Assembly (NCBI GenBank): GCA_977006965.1 | Contig: OZ345361.1 | Span: 2,418,001 to 2,482,000 of the forward strand | Source of the DNA: Phymatolithon calcareum | Taxonomy: Eukaryota; Rhodophyta; Florideophyceae; Hapalidiales | DNA length: 64,000 nucleotides | Reading direction: 5' to 3' | Part shown: piece by piece, positions 29,373-40,815 of the stretch | Numbering within the stretch: position 1 is the first letter of the stretch | How the letters are laid out: every line of letters begins with the position of its first letter | Translations under genes and position numbers: made by a program | Notes under the pieces: model-generated | Databases searched by the model: none | What the model was told of the DNA's origin: nothing | What the model saw: only the letters and a program-made list of their open reading frames with translations

Positions 29373-30808
29373 ATACCTCGGTCTCTTCGTGGCAGTTCGG
29401 TCGTAGAATGGTCGACTGTGCCAACGGTAGGAAAAGTATTCGCGTGGAATCAATGAAGAGGGTACTAAAAGCTCAACCAACGAGTCATCCATCACGGATG
29501 GTAAGGACTCTCGTGGTTGTCGCATTGTAGTCCATCGCAATTTTCCGCGTATCTTCTATACACAGTGAGACGATTGCAGCTCATCATGACTGTACCGGGT
29601 GAGAATGCTGTTGCGAGCACGTTTCGCCGTACTGCACCACCAAGAGTTTCGAGACCAGGACACTCCTGGTGGCCGCACTCTTATCATTTGTATTGAAAGC
29701 TCAGCCCACAAGTCATCCATCACGAATAGTAATGTCGGGAACTCGACGGTGATCGTCATGATAGCGCTATGTTAATTGCCGGTGTAGCATGGCTATGAGC
29801 AACCACTCGCCAATGTCGTGTCTCTTCGGCACGCGATGGTCGAGATGAAGTATTTATGTTTATTCGTTCCTGTTTTTATTACTTTTCGCATTAGCCTTAG
29901 CTAAGTATTCTGTTAGGGTGTCTCTACCTAGATGAATGCTACTATTTCCGCAGATTCTAAATGTCTCGTGTTGCAGGGTACGGTGATCCAGTGCGAGACG
30001 GATCGGTTAGTTCTTCAGGCCGCCGCACGCTTAGTTTAGCTTGTGTATGCTATCTGAGTAGATCACAAGGGTGCGCTGCTATCCCTTCTATGTCGAGTAG
30101 GGTGTGCTTACACATGCCCGAGAATAGCTTCCGCTTTGAAACGGAGATCGCGCGGCGACTCTGTCGTGCTGCAGAACGAGTGACACGTTCCAAAACATTT
30201 GCCCAGAGGCCCGAAACCTGTTCAGAAGCAAGTCTTTCGACTGTCCCGCGACACTCTTGTTAAGAGGCGAAGAGCAAACACCACATACCTACTACAAGCA
30301 GTCTCTCTTTATATGCTAGTCCAACCGGATTGGCGCTTCACCTTCAAAGCACCCTCTCATTGTGCCGTTCTGGTCTCATAGATTTAACCCGTTTTCACAC
30401 ATTCGTGTCGTGAATGTTCACAGCACTTCACATCTCGTGTTCTTCCATTTAAAAAAGATTGGGGGACGCCAACAGTTACTGAAATGCTGAACGATTTGCT
30501 CATTGTGCACCTGTGTGTAGCCCTGCTTTGAGCATTGTGGAGCGTACTAGAATGACTTACTTCTAGCTCGCCGAGATGACGGAGCCCATTGGGTTTGCTG
30601 TAAGCGTTACAGCAAACGAGTGGAGCAGGCCAAGCAAGGAGCAATGCGCGCCCAGTTCAAACTAAATATGAACCTCCTTCAAGCGGCAAATCATTTCATG
30701 CTGTTTAAGCAATTCTACATTGGCGACCCAAAATGTGCATCTACAACTACTGCATTACTTCTCTTTCGACAACAAGCACACAGTTATTCCAAAGCAATCG
30801 AACACAGT
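29373..30808. other. Gene-free interval with a diverged direct repeat
   Basis: No convincing gene. A ~37-bp motif (AAAGCTCA...TCATCCATCACG..T.GTAA) occurs twice, at about 29468-29505 and 29697-29733, in direct orientation. Plus-strand ORFs at 29961-30263 and 30199-30381 have no recognised motif. Confidence 0.45.
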
Positions 30809-31999
30809 TCACACGTGCGCGTTTGGAATGGATAGCTCTCCGGCGTCATCATTCTCGTCGCTTCGAACGCTTTCAGTTCCAAGAGTGTGTGTATCTACAT
30901 AACCAAAATTAGTAGACACTTTCCTGTATAAGTACTCTCCATAGCACCGGAACTCCCGAAATCGTTCGAGAGCTCTCTCAGCATACACCCTTCTGGGATG
31001 ACTTTCCGGCAGTAGTGTAGAAATGGGCCACTCAAAGTTCGGCTCAATAAAAACCGCAACAGACACACGATCCCGTCCACGCGGTCGCAACACACGATGT
31101 AGCGTGGCCGGCAGTGCGCCGGCAGTAGCGGCCTCAAGACAGTCTCCGAAATTGACCACAAAGTTTCCGTCGTCCGGCACACGTGCATGCGTCCACTTTT
31201 CCGCGCACTCCGTTTCATTCGATGACCCATTCGCCACCTGCAAAAGGGATATCCCTGTCTCGGCGGCGACGGCATCATCCTCCATGACGAACGTTACGAA
31301 ACCGTAGTCGCGATGCGCACCACAACCCAGAAAATCATCCGTCGACACCACAGCTGTCGCATCCTCTATGCCGGCGTCCGGGTAATGGATGATTCGGATG
31401 ATCCAAAACGGGTCATCGAACGCGGTGTCGAAAGCGTCGGGTGGCAGCTGCATGCCCACTGCAACAGCGCGCATGACGGCAACGCCGGCTGTTACGGCGT
31501 GTGATACAAACTCGTGCATTGCACTCTCCAAGCCATCTTCACTTCCGTCGCGATGTGCTTCGGGTTTCGGGAATACGTTTCTGCCGCACGCAATCGTGTG
31601 TAGCGGCATTCTGGACGAGGTGACCAGCGATGATGATAGGGAGGTTGAGGGCAATGTGCGCATGTAGTCTAATGCGTGGTGTGAGTCCGGTTTTCCCTCC
31701 GTGATATTTGCCAGTAGTGGTTGATAGCCGCGGAATGGACCACAGCCGTCTTCTGTGGGTGCGGTCGTTGTTGGCATTAACAGTTGACGGCGCTCCGCTT
31801 CAGATGCGCATGTGAAGAAGCGGCGCGCATGGCGCATCAGCCGCGCTTGTACTGAAGTTGGTACCCTGTGTCCGCGTACGTGTGCATACCCATGTGTTCC
31901 TGCTGCGCGCAAGAGGGCATTTGCGGTAGACGCTTGGTCTGCTGGGGATGATGACGCGGAGAGAAATGGAGAGATGTCGACACAAATGTCAGAGGCCAT
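30809..31999 (-). CDS. 2-oxoglutarate/Fe(II)-dependent oxygenase (isopenicillin-N-synthase-like)
   Basis: Members oxidise small molecules with 2-oxoglutarate, O2 and Fe(II). The 396-residue ORF starts with the DIOX_N pattern (DICVDISPFL..., GTHGYAHVRGHRVP, MRHARRFFTCASEAERRQL). The C-terminal double-stranded β-helix has the iron triad: GAHRDYGFVTFV (His, Asp) and ATLHRVLRP (His). RVSVAVFIEPNFE supplies the Arg and Ser that bind 2-oxoglutarate. FVVNFGDCLEAAT is the usual strand between them. The substrate cannot be told. Single exon; length is slightly above the ~340 typical, owing to inserts near residues 110-150 and 255-275. Its upstream region faces a ~950-bp gene-free stretch. Confidence 0.9.
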   Translation of the reverse strand: MASDICVDISPFLSASSSPADQASTANALLRAAGTHGYAHVRGHRVPTSVQARLMRHARRFFTCASEAERRQLLMPTTTAPTEDGCGPFRGYQPLLANITEGKPDSHHALDYMRTLPSTSLSSSLVTSSRMPLHTIACGRNVFPKPEAHRDGSEDGLESAMHEFVSHAVTAGVAVMRAVAVGMQLPPDAFDTAFDDPFWIIRIIHYPDAGIEDATAVVSTDDFLGCGAHRDYGFVTFVMEDDAVAAETGISLLQVANGSSNETECAEKWTHARVPDDGNFVVNFGDCLEAATAGALPATLHRVLRPRGRDRVSVAVFIEPNFEWPISTLLPESHPRRVYAERALERFREFRCYGEYLYRKVSTNFGYVDTHTLGTESVRSDENDDAGELSIPNAHV

Positions 32000-32954
32000 T
32001 ACCGGGTATCGCTTGGTCAGTAGGGACTACATTACCGTGCCATGAAATCCCACCTGTCCTGATTTACGAAGGGGAAAATGAGGGGCATCTATTTTCATCA
32101 TAGCCAGTCTTTCGGTCTTAAAGGTGTGCCCCGGATCCAATCAAAGGCGCTGTAGACTACTTCACTGGACACTGACTCCTGGACTTAAAAACCGGGGATT
32201 TTCGGCGTCACTTGCATCTGTCCATACGCTCTGTTGAACCTGACCGAAGAAACGCAGTCACACTCATTAATTCTCGGAGACCTTGACAAAAGAAAAAAAG
32301 GATAACTGCAAGCAGCTGCTTCAGTTGAACTAAGGCACCCCAAGTTCGTCCCTTTTGCCGTGACAACAGAAGGCGTTCAAGAAATAAAAGCGCATGCCTC
32401 GGTTACGAAATGAACAAGACCGCAAGTGGCAGGCAGTGCAATTCCCGAGGAAATTATGACCCAGATCCTAGTGACAAAAATCTGTGGTGTCCTACAAGAA
32501 CACGTTAGCCTATCCTTTATTTACAGAAGACCAAGAGCGGAACGTCCCGCACACTGATGACCGAGTTCTTAGGAATTTAGATGTGCTGAACATTTAGGGG
32601 AAGTAAAAAGTACTTCGACAGCGTTGTATTTCATCTCATTAGACAGAATTATGATGTGGCCAGCTCTGAACTTAATGCTGCGGTCGAGACAAAATTCACA
32701 GCTCTGTGATTTCTACGACCGCACAAACAGTGGGCTCATCCGAACAGGTGCAGTCGTGAATAGTATGAAATCATGAGTAGATGACGATCGTTTACATACT
32801 CTGTTGTTTTGCTTAATGCCCGTTCAAACCAAAAAGATCTTCATTTTCTCTGCAGCTTACAACGGCTATGCTCTCGGCTTTCCTAGTTTTCGATGGACGA
32901 TACGCAATCATGATCGATTGGATGACGCATGTTTGTTCCTTGATTGTGCGTCGA
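32000..32954. other. Gene-free interval
   Basis: Stop-rich on all frames; no motif, RNA gene or repeat recognised. It contains the presumed promoter of the oxygenase at its left end. Confidence 0.45.
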
Positions 32955-34150
32955 GGGCACTATAAAAAGCAGGAAAACAAACGTGTTAGTGCTTGCTCAG
33001 ACGAGCATTCCGAAAAATGTTTCAGACAATTGCGATTTGCTGCTTCGGGCCTCCAGAAAGATGGTTTCTGCGAGCCCAAACAATTGTATGCTTGCTTCGT
33101 AGCGTCGACAATCATGGCCTCCGTCACGGGCGCTCCGTCCACATGTGCCGTGCCATAGCTGATGTTCTCTCGCATGGTCCGGTTACAAAGATCTGGTTCC
33201 TGCGATACAATATCCATGCTCAATCGAAGGTTCTACACGTGACGTAATCTCAACTCATGTCCATCCAGCCAAATGTATCCACTTCGAGCATCGTAAGGCA
33301 GCTCCAATAGATTGAAAATGGTCAACCTGCCGCATTTGCTTTTCCCATATACGCGAGAGTGCGCCCGGTTTGCACTGCTGCGGAAAACCCATGCAATACG
33401 AGAATGTCTGGACGCCTCGGGTATTTAAACTTGATGGAATCCACTGCAACGCGTCCGTCAGCAGGTGGCAGAATGGTGCTTGCATATTATGTTGAACCGA
33501 TGGTGGACTCTGTGCCATGCAGCTGAAGTAGTTCGCCGCAGCGAGTTTGACGACAGCAATCACAGATGAAACTGTCAGCATTGGCAAGTCTTGCTGCGGC
33601 AAAAATCATTCTCCCTTGTTACTTGTCGAGCAACGGAAAGTCGCTGTTCTTTTACCCGATTGGCGTCAATATGCATACCTGCACCAAGTTCAATGTTGTT
33701 GTAGATCGACGTCATGATTTTGAAGCCGATTTGAGATCGGAGCTGATGCGCATTGAAATTGCGAATATCATTTCCGTCCCACCACAAAAGTCACGGAACT
33801 GCTCTATTAGTGAAACCATGGTCTTCTTTCCAGATCCTGAACATCCCAGAGTGGCGTGTGACTCAGCACATGGCAGTACCAATAACAAATTCATTCTTTT
33901 CCAACTCGGTCTTGCTTAATGCTTCCAATCCTCGCGTTCTTTCGTGCAGAAGATCAGTGCCAACCAACTTCGCAATACTTCCTTTATTCTCTTCGCGCAG
34001 CTATGCAATGCGGGAAGCAGCCCTGATGCCCAATTTCGCAATTAGCATGTATCGACCGCTTTTTACCATTCTGCAGACAGGTAGTAGAGATGAGCAAGGC
34101 GAGGGCGTCGCACGAAGTGCAAACAACATCTAATTTGCGCAATTTGACCC
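32955..34150 (-). pseudogene. Decayed ABC transporter (ABCB/multidrug-resistance type)
   Basis: Scattered minus-strand frames hold pieces of two nucleotide-binding domains. Near 33780-33890: LGCSGSGKKTMVSLIEQF, a Walker A with the catalytic Ser/Thr context altered, followed by DGNDIRNFNAHQLRSQIGF. Near 33610 is KEQRLSVARQ, a remnant of the signature region. Near 33240-33430: VLHGFSAAVQTGRTLAYMGK, a degenerate second Walker A. Near 33130-33220: MDIVSQEPDLCNRTMRENISYG, the Q-loop motif. Order and spacing fit a full-size B-type transporter read 5'-3' on the minus strand, with large deletions and many frameshifts and stops. Not functional. Confidence 0.7.
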
Positions 34151-34757
34151 ATTTCTCCTTCACAATTGTTTCCACAGTCTATCTGCAAATTCTTGAAGGC
34201 CAGCTTAGTGCACTGTCGCCGATGGGCAGACGAAATACTGCCGACACTTCCGTTTCCACAAGCGGCTACCCCTTATGGACACCACGTGTAATACGGTTCC
34301 ACTTGCCTCAATTTCGGTGGCTACAAGGAGGTATATGGGTGCGATCCGTTGGCGTTCAGACCCAAAATCTAAGAATACTGTATATAAGAAATTTTTTGCA
34401 TGTTAATTTCTCTAAAGGGTTTCTAACTTTTTACAGCACAGTCCGTATTACCGTTGGGCTTCCAAAGAATAGAAAAAATATGAATTTTCGAAAAACTCCT
34501 CGCTGTCGTTTCTCACCGTCCTCCAGCCCTGGGGCGTGTACCCTGTCTGGTGCAGACAAAGGGATAAGACGACAGAAGGTTTCTTCCGTACCGTTGACGT
34601 CAACTGCGCCCACTTTCCCGTTCGCGCTGCAACCGGGCGCGCATCGAACGGCGTCGTGTGCCTCGCTTTCCTCTTCACTTTTGCAAGCTCTCCTGCCTGG
34701 TGGTAACCTTCGATCCGCACAAATTGTGTTCCGGTAGCCGCTGACCTGACGACAGCA
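34151..34757. other. Upstream region of NDC1
   Basis: No gene recognised. A 215-codon plus-strand ORF (34090-34737) ends 20 bp before the NDC1 ATG but has no recognisable domain and overlaps pseudogene sequence; probably chance. Confidence 0.35.
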
Positions 34758-36614
34758 ATGGCCACACCGTCATCGACGAGTGCGTACCATCGACGTCGCA
34801 GCTTCAGGAATGGTTCGTTGAAGGAAAACCCTCCATTCTCTGCCGCAAACTCAAAAGCCCCTACCCCACCTCTCCCCTCGCCATCTGTGCTCCGCGCCCG
34901 CAACGGCATCCCCCCGACTCCCGTGCGCGAACTTTTCACAACCCCACGCCCCTCACCGTCGCTCAATGGTGGACTTCGTGCGGCGCGTGCCGCGCGAGCA
35001 GCACGAACTCCAGTTCCTTTGCCCTCGAAGGCTGTCGCCCCTCGTCGACCGATCAACTTGCAGGCATTGCGAACTGTTAACGCGGCTGTAACTGGTGCCG
35101 GTGTGGGCGGTATCACTGCGCTTGTTGTAACGCTATTTGCGCGCTGTGTGCTGCGTATCGGGACTGCGGGAGGCGTGTTCGCGGCCCTCCTGCGCCTCCT
35201 CGGTCTATGCGGCATTACGATTGCAGCTTTCATGATCATTGTGTTGAGTCATAATATTTCCACAGCGGTTCCTGTTCAGGTCGATCGTGTACTCGGGTTG
35301 AACGCCTTGCGTTTCTTTTTGGGCTCTCGTGCGCATATTTTGCATGCCGTACTCAGTGTTGCCGTTGCTGTTGTGCACACACTGTTCCTCGCGGCTGTGA
35401 TTGGGGCTTTCGATCCGCTTCCAGGGTTTACAGATGGTCGTCAACTTGCGTCGTACACGACTATCGCAGCATTTAGTGGTCTTGCATTCTCCTATCTTGC
35501 ACAAACGGGCGGCAATCTGGTTTGGCGTTTTTCCCCTACACGTGAATCTCCGTTCCTGCGTGCACGTGCAAGCTTACCGAACGCTCTGTATCTCTCCGTG
35601 GCCGGCGTGGTTTCGGGTACCATCATGTCGAACATTGCACTGGAGATGCTGTACCAGGCTGCCCTTACGGCTCATATTATCTCATATGCATCGTCGTACT
35701 CGAGCGCCGGTTTGAGCTCTAAAGTCGCAGCCGTGTGTGCGACTTTCCTGACTTTATTTTGCTGGAGCTTGGCACTTACGGTGTTCCAGATTCTAATGAC
35801 CACTCCGATTGCGGTGCGACGCTACATTGCGAACGTCCCCGCTGGTGCCGTCAAGGTCGAGGCGCAAAACAACCGAGACTTTGTTGACACCCTACTCACG
35901 GAACTATCCCCCCGTGGCGGTAGTCCCGTTCTCAACCAACTGCTCGCGCTACAGTTTTTCCGTGATATTGCACTGTCTTCGCGTCCTGGCCGCTCCGCCG
36001 TGTTTGCCGATCCGAGTGGCAATGCATGGAGTGTGCTTTTCATCGGCTGCATGGCCCCCATTGATACGCTCACGGATGCTCTCGCGAAGGTCGCTCCGAC
36101 TCGTCTGCATAGCGTCATGTCCGCCAGTGGAGGCCGTGCGCGCATGGCAGCGCCGAAAGCGCCAGCACCTTGTTTCGGGGAAGGGCGTGCGGTTGTGTGG
36201 GCATGCGAAACAATTTCACACTTTCTTGTCGCCAGTCGGGAAGAGGACGACTACGGTGTCGCTCAGCGGACGTTTGTACACGTCATCATCTCGCTTCTCA
36301 ACTGCAAAGAACATGTCGATGCGGCGCGACAGAGAGGTGGTGTCGGTGTTGCTCCAGTCGTGGTCGATCATGGTGGAGAAGGTGCGAATACTGGAATTGT
36401 GGAGCGAGTGCTTAACTATCAGAACCCACATAATGCAATTTTTGCCCCGGAAGTCGTTGGCAGCGCTGTGAGCGATGCACTCAACCTTGCTCTGTTTAGA
36501 TTGGTGGACGCATTCCGAGTACATTTGCAAGGATACCTTATTGGAGCGGAGCCGCACTGGGATCGGCGACTGGATAGAGCGTTGAAGGCATGTTTGGATA
36601 TGGATGGAATGTGA
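34758..36614 (+). CDS. NDC1: Nucleoporin NDC1 (transmembrane nucleoporin)
   Basis: NDC1 anchors the nuclear pore complex in the pore membrane. The 618-residue single-exon protein starts with a disordered Pro/Ser/Arg-rich tail (1-~95). Hydrophobic segments lie near 100-130, 134-155, 190-215, 232-250, 280-305 and 320-350, fitting the family's six helices. The soluble C-terminal half has the NDC1 signatures: LLALQFFRDIALSSRPGRSAVFADPSGNAWSVLF (the 'FxDL...R..IF....W' motif) near 400-430, and EEDDYGVAQRTFVHVIISLLNCKEHVD near 490-515. Length is typical. Identification is by motif recall. Confidence 0.85.
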   Translation: MATPSSTSAYHRRRSFRNGSLKENPPFSAANSKAPTPPLPSPSVLRARNGIPPTPVRELFTTPRPSPSLNGGLRAARAARAARTPVPLPSKAVAPRRPINLQALRTVNAAVTGAGVGGITALVVTLFARCVLRIGTAGGVFAALLRLLGLCGITIAAFMIIVLSHNISTAVPVQVDRVLGLNALRFFLGSRAHILHAVLSVAVAVVHTLFLAAVIGAFDPLPGFTDGRQLASYTTIAAFSGLAFSYLAQTGGNLVWRFSPTRESPFLRARASLPNALYLSVAGVVSGTIMSNIALEMLYQAALTAHIISYASSYSSAGLSSKVAAVCATFLTLFCWSLALTVFQILMTTPIAVRRYIANVPAGAVKVEAQNNRDFVDTLLTELSPRGGSPVLNQLLALQFFRDIALSSRPGRSAVFADPSGNAWSVLFIGCMAPIDTLTDALAKVAPTRLHSVMSASGGRARMAAPKAPAPCFGEGRAVVWACETISHFLVASREEDDYGVAQRTFVHVIISLLNCKEHVDAARQRGGVGVAPVVVDHGGEGANTGIVERVLNYQNPHNAIFAPEVVGSAVSDALNLALFRLVDAFRVHLQGYLIGAEPHWDRRLDRALKACLDMDGM

Positions 36615-37573
36615 GGATGCATGGAAGGTACAGTAGTGTGGTTCCGGTGATGTGTAGAGTACTCAACGATGACGCAGTCTTGTAGATAGAGTAGCTGTTA
36701 AGGACGGAATCGATTGCGATCGCTCAATCAAGATGACTGTTGCCTAACGAATTTGTAAATGAAATAACAAGCTACGACCGAATACTTTGCTGAATGTCAT
36801 AGGCCTTAATGCTGTGCTACGTGACCAAACATTTCATTCGTCTTGCTGCTACTAGTCCTCTTTTTCCTCGATCACTTCGACCCTCACAATCTTATGTTGC
36901 CCTCTCGTGTCCATCTAATAGAGGGGCCAATTCGCATCTTTCAGAACCCGCCGTGGAACCATTGCTTCGTCTTCAACGAGACCCATGGCAAAGCGACGGG
37001 GCCCTGTGCTTCATGACAGAGCTTGCCTATTGTGCGGAGAAAAGTGCTCTGCGGAAAGGTAAGGCTCACATGAGTCATTCACTCTCACGCGCTTCCAGCT
37101 CCGAAGCAGCATTCTGCCAAACATCTGTGTAGATTCGAGATCACAGTATGCTCAACGGCGCCGACCGTATACTCTTCTTGTCCTGACTTCCCATCTTCAC
37201 GTCCTATTGACGCGCTTGATCCACATGTTCCGGCACGCCCGGAATGAGCATGACACCATTACGTGCCTCGAAATGTCGAAAAATTGAGCTTCGATGATGA
37301 GCGTGATAAACATTCAAGTGCACAGGCAGGCCCCAGTATTTCTGACAACACGTGCTCTGGCCGAAAAACGGGTCTCCTGACTGGACGTGAATATACGCCA
37401 AGAGCGAATCATTACTTCCAGTGCTCCATGCACCAAACTGGAGCCGTGCGGAGTGCCAACACGATTGTCCAAAACCACGTAGTTCACTGACCGCTACATC
37501 ACAAGGCTTCTTCTCGCTGGTACACTTTGGATAACATGCCAAGACATACGTCACAGTTGGTTGCGTGCTTGTA
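36615..37573. other. Interval with unassigned ORFs
   Basis: A plus-strand ORF at 36809-37132 (107 codons) and a minus-strand ORF at 37204-37665 (153 codons, e.g. YWGLPVHLNVYHAHHRSS and GVMLIPGVPEHVDQ) look mildly protein-like. The second overlaps the 3' end of the LigT-like gene in another frame. No family recognised for either. Confidence 0.3.
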
Positions 37574-38185
37574 CTACAATACTGGAACAGACCAAACTTG
37601 CACGTACAATGGTCTGCCACTATCGTCATTTTTTGACTCGAACAGCACAACTTCGACCGCCGCAAAGCCTACCTCCTTATCTCCCGGGTCCGTCTCTACA
37701 TTCTCAAGGGCTTGATTCGCATCCCGAATCGCCCGCCGCGCCTCCCAAATTTTTGTATCGCTGTGAACACGAGCAAGAGTAATATGTGCTTGAAAAGAGC
37801 CGCGACTCCGGCCGGCAGGAGGATGTACAGCCCCCGCGGCGACGCGAAGCACATCCTGCACGCGGCCTAGCGCGTCGTCGTACTCCACGGGAATGTGTAC
37901 GACAAGTGGGCCATTGCCCCAAGTGTTTATCGCGCGCTTTGCGCGAAGAATTGGGGCACTGTCGAGAGCCAGTTTTTGCAACGCGTCCGTCACATGCGAC
38001 TTCAGGTCTGCGACAACACCTGTTCCAACCTCGCCTAAAAAGACGAGTGTCACGTGCCCGTTGGTGTCCAGTGCAACTGGGGATACTCGCGTCGAGCGTG
38101 GGAGTCGCCGCGTGGCGCACGTTTGCATTTCGGCTGCAAGATTGAGCACCGGCAGAGGAAGCCGCAGTGCCAAAAAGACGCGCAT
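37574..38185 (-). CDS. 2H phosphoesterase, RNA 2',3'-cyclic phosphodiesterase (LigT/ThpR type)
   Basis: These small enzymes open 2',3'-cyclic phosphates on RNA or nucleotides. The 203-residue protein has the two defining H-x-T/S-x motifs: HVTLVFLGEV at residues ~44-53 and AHITLARV at ~134-141. It starts RVFLALRLP (strand 1) and has VVLFESKNDDSGRPLYVQVW near the end, the usual β-hairpin with Ser and Tyr. Length is normal for the family (180-200). A MRVFLALRLPLPVLNLAAEM start leaves no room for a long leader. Confidence 0.87.
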   Translation of the reverse strand: MRVFLALRLPLPVLNLAAEMQTCATRRLPRSTRVSPVALDTNGHVTLVFLGEVGTGVVADLKSHVTDALQKLALDSAPILRAKRAINTWGNGPLVVHIPVEYDDALGRVQDVLRVAAGAVHPPAGRSRGSFQAHITLARVHSDTKIWEARRAIRDANQALENVETDPGDKEVGFAAVEVVLFESKNDDSGRPLYVQVWSVPVL

Positions 38186-38465
38186 TGTTCACTAAACTTC
38201 CTTGCATTGGGCAACGACCCTGGAGCAGCGTGAGATGACGAATGATGATTACAAAGTTGCGAAAGTATAAAATTTACGGGCCAGTTCCAACTTTCTGTTA
38301 GCCATTTATCGTACTTTCGAGAATAGTATTAACCAATTATAAACGACTTTCAAAGGACAGATCATTCTTCGGCGCCAAGGTGGTTACATGTAACTATACT
38401 GTTTCAGTATTACTGTACGACCCTGGGGTCGGAACAAATTATCGACGTCGCAATTTCTATAGAAG

Positions 38466-39674
38466 TTGCGTTGTGGCACAGTGAATTTGGACATGACCTG
38501 GACTTTCATCGGGGTAGACGCTGGTGGCACGTCAACATGCGCAGTACACGCATCGCGAGATGGTGCGGTTCTTAATGCATGTTCCGGCGGCCCGGCGAAC
38601 CCGTACGTTGGATTCGAGGAAAGCGTTAAGATTCTTGCCGCCTTGATAATTGAAGTGCGATCCGACACAACAAGAGTATCTATTACAATAGCGCTTTCGG
38701 GTGGCGACAGCGACGGCGTTTGTCGCAGGTATGAGGGTCAACTTACGCACATGTTACCGTTTCCACATGTGCTGCAAGTCGTCCACGATTCTTTTGCGCC
38801 TGCAGCACTTCTGCTGCCGAGCTTCGACACTGAGAGAATGTTGTGGCAAAAAGTACGGGTTGGCTCACTCATCGCAGGAACTGGCTCAGTGGCCCTTATG
38901 GCAGCCCCTGTGGTCAGAGAAATAATCCGCGCTCAAGGCGGAGTGGAGGGCCGACCCTCGCTACAAATAGTACGACGAATTGGTGGATGGGGGCCGGTGG
39001 TGAGTGATAAGGGATCCTCGTATTACGTCGCTACTCACTCTATCGGTCTGGCTCTTGAAGTGTTAGATGGAATGGCTTCAGAAAGCTCCATACATGCTAT
39101 GACGTTGCTGAAGGACGCACAAGTCTATTTCTGTGGGACGGAGTCACCAGATATTGATGGATTGTCCATGCTTGTGCAAAAGCTTGAAAGGCTGGAGCGA
39201 GGTCATGTCGCCGGGTTTGCCAAGCATGTTTGCAAACTGGCCGCAATTGGCAATAGTGTGGCGAACTGCACGTTGCGTAAAGCTGGAAATGAACTTGCAG
39301 CATTGCTCAAAGGAATGTTGCGAGATTTAGGAGAACTTGATTATGCGTCGTTTGCCGCAACTGGTGGATTGTTCCAAGCATGGGATATTGAAAGCAGTGC
39401 GATGCGGGAAGGTCTTCGGGAAGGTATGGTGGGCGCAAGGGGAAAGTGGAAACTTTCACGTACCAACATTTCCTCTGCTGCTGGGTCAGGTAACACTTCG
39501 GCAACAGTAAAATTTGCAACAGAAGTCGGTCTGAATGCACCTGCTATGGGAGCTGCGCGACTTTCTGCACTTGCTGTTCGTGACCTAGATGGATATATGG
39601 GCTTGATGACATGTATTCAAATTAGCGTCATCATGTGTTCTAATGACTGCAGAGGAGAGCGGACACTTTCATAG
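38466..39674 (+). CDS. N-acetylglucosamine kinase-like (BadF/BadG-type ATPase)
   Basis: Probably phosphorylates GlcNAc (or a related sugar) at O6 using ATP. The ORF gives 402 residues; ATG 38493 (MTWTFIGVDAGGTSTC) is an equally likely start. The ATPase phosphate-1 motif is GVDAGGTST. VHDSFAPAALL provides the catalytic aspartate. GSLIAGTGSVAL is phosphate-2, and GGWGPVVSDKGSSYYVA is the family hallmark (usually GDEGSG). SFAATGGLF and NAPAMGAARLSAL complete the fold. The last ~28 residues (LMTCIQISVIMC...) go beyond the usual end and may be intron or read-through sequence. Confidence 0.85.
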   Translation: MRCGTVNLDMTWTFIGVDAGGTSTCAVHASRDGAVLNACSGGPANPYVGFEESVKILAALIIEVRSDTTRVSITIALSGGDSDGVCRRYEGQLTHMLPFPHVLQVVHDSFAPAALLLPSFDTERMLWQKVRVGSLIAGTGSVALMAAPVVREIIRAQGGVEGRPSLQIVRRIGGWGPVVSDKGSSYYVATHSIGLALEVLDGMASESSIHAMTLLKDAQVYFCGTESPDIDGLSMLVQKLERLERGHVAGFAKHVCKLAAIGNSVANCTLRKAGNELAALLKGMLRDLGELDYASFAATGGLFQAWDIESSAMREGLREGMVGARGKWKLSRTNISSAAGSGNTSATVKFATEVGLNAPAMGAARLSALAVRDLDGYMGLMTCIQISVIMCSNDCRGERTLS

Positions 39675-40815
39675 TTGCTAAATCAAATGGTTCAGACCCC
39701 CTCCCTTGAGAATGTCCTTAAGTGCCAGCTTCAGGGGTTACCTTGCTCATTGTTGCGAGTTTCGATCGCGAAGCAGCTTCCCGTAATGCAATTGTCTGGT
39801 GTTGCTGCGAATAGGTAGTAAGGAATGGGGAAACGAGTTGTTCACTCGACCCGTTGCCATTGCCACAGTCATGTTCTCAAGTCGATCTGGGTGCGCAGTC
39901 GAAGACTATCAACTTTTGTTCCGATTCCGCAAGGTATTTCTTTTATTCGACACTCCAGTACGCTGTCAACATAATGATGGACAAGACGTAGCACTAAATT
40001 GTCGTTCTTCGCTGCACCCTGTTGGAAGTGCGTTTTTAGGCATCCGGACCTGAAGGACAGTATATAGACGAGAGTCCATGCGGGAGCAGTGCGAACGGTA
40101 GGTACAAGGTTCGTACGAGGTAATGGGTGGACGGCATTACTTTTTTGCCAAAGAAGTGGTATTGTCTCTTCCGTTCTCGCGGACCCTTCTATTTATATGT
40201 TCTAAGTGCCTGCTCGAGCTCTACTCTTTCGCTATTGCCAATCACTCGCCAATTGGCAGTATTGTTCCAGGCTTGCTGGCAATCCAATTGTTTCTGTCTC
40301 GAAGCTTTAATCATGCGCTTACCGTCAAGAATTTGTGGACCTGCTGAGGAACCTTGCAATCGACACAAAGGCTGTGCATCGACCTGGTGTTTCTCTGAAT
40401 GTTGATTTCAACACCTGCATCATACAGATCTGTCCGATTCTGATATCCATCATGGTGGAGGAGCAGGTTGCAGGATTGCTTACAAAGCGGTCATCGTGAA
40501 TGTTGATGTACCAGCCCAACGTGTCGGTTTGCAATTCGTCGACTTACCTCCAACGTGGAGGCTGAGGACAGTACCCCAAATTTGCATTTCGCCCAATCCT
40601 AATGAGGTACTGTCAGCTGGAAGACATCCGCGCTGTCATTGAGTCATATGCATACATAATAGCGCGCCAATCGAAAGCTCAAGAATTTGGTCACCGGCCA
40701 CGCCAACTTTCCCCATCGCTCGGTAATCCATAAACTTTACCCATTGCAATCCAACCTGCCCCATCTCCTTTTCTCGACGTGCTCCGAACACAGGACTAGT
40801 CGTACACTTTTCGAA
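39675..40815. other. Gene-poor interval with a short coding-like fragment
   Basis: About 1.1 kb. A plus-strand run of ~57 codons (about 40327-40500) reads QEFVDLLRNLAIDTKAVHRP and then SLNVDFNTCIIQICPILIS before a stop. It looks coding-like but has no ATG and no recognised family; it may be a gene fragment. The rest is stop-rich. Confidence 0.3.

Noticed and set aside
34448-35239. 263-codon minus-strand ORF rich in Arg/Ala
   Set aside because: It lies opposite the NDC1 coding sequence and its composition is that of a shadow frame.
35809-36471. 220-codon plus-strand ORF
   Set aside because: Alternative frame inside NDC1, with Ser/Arg-rich shadow composition.
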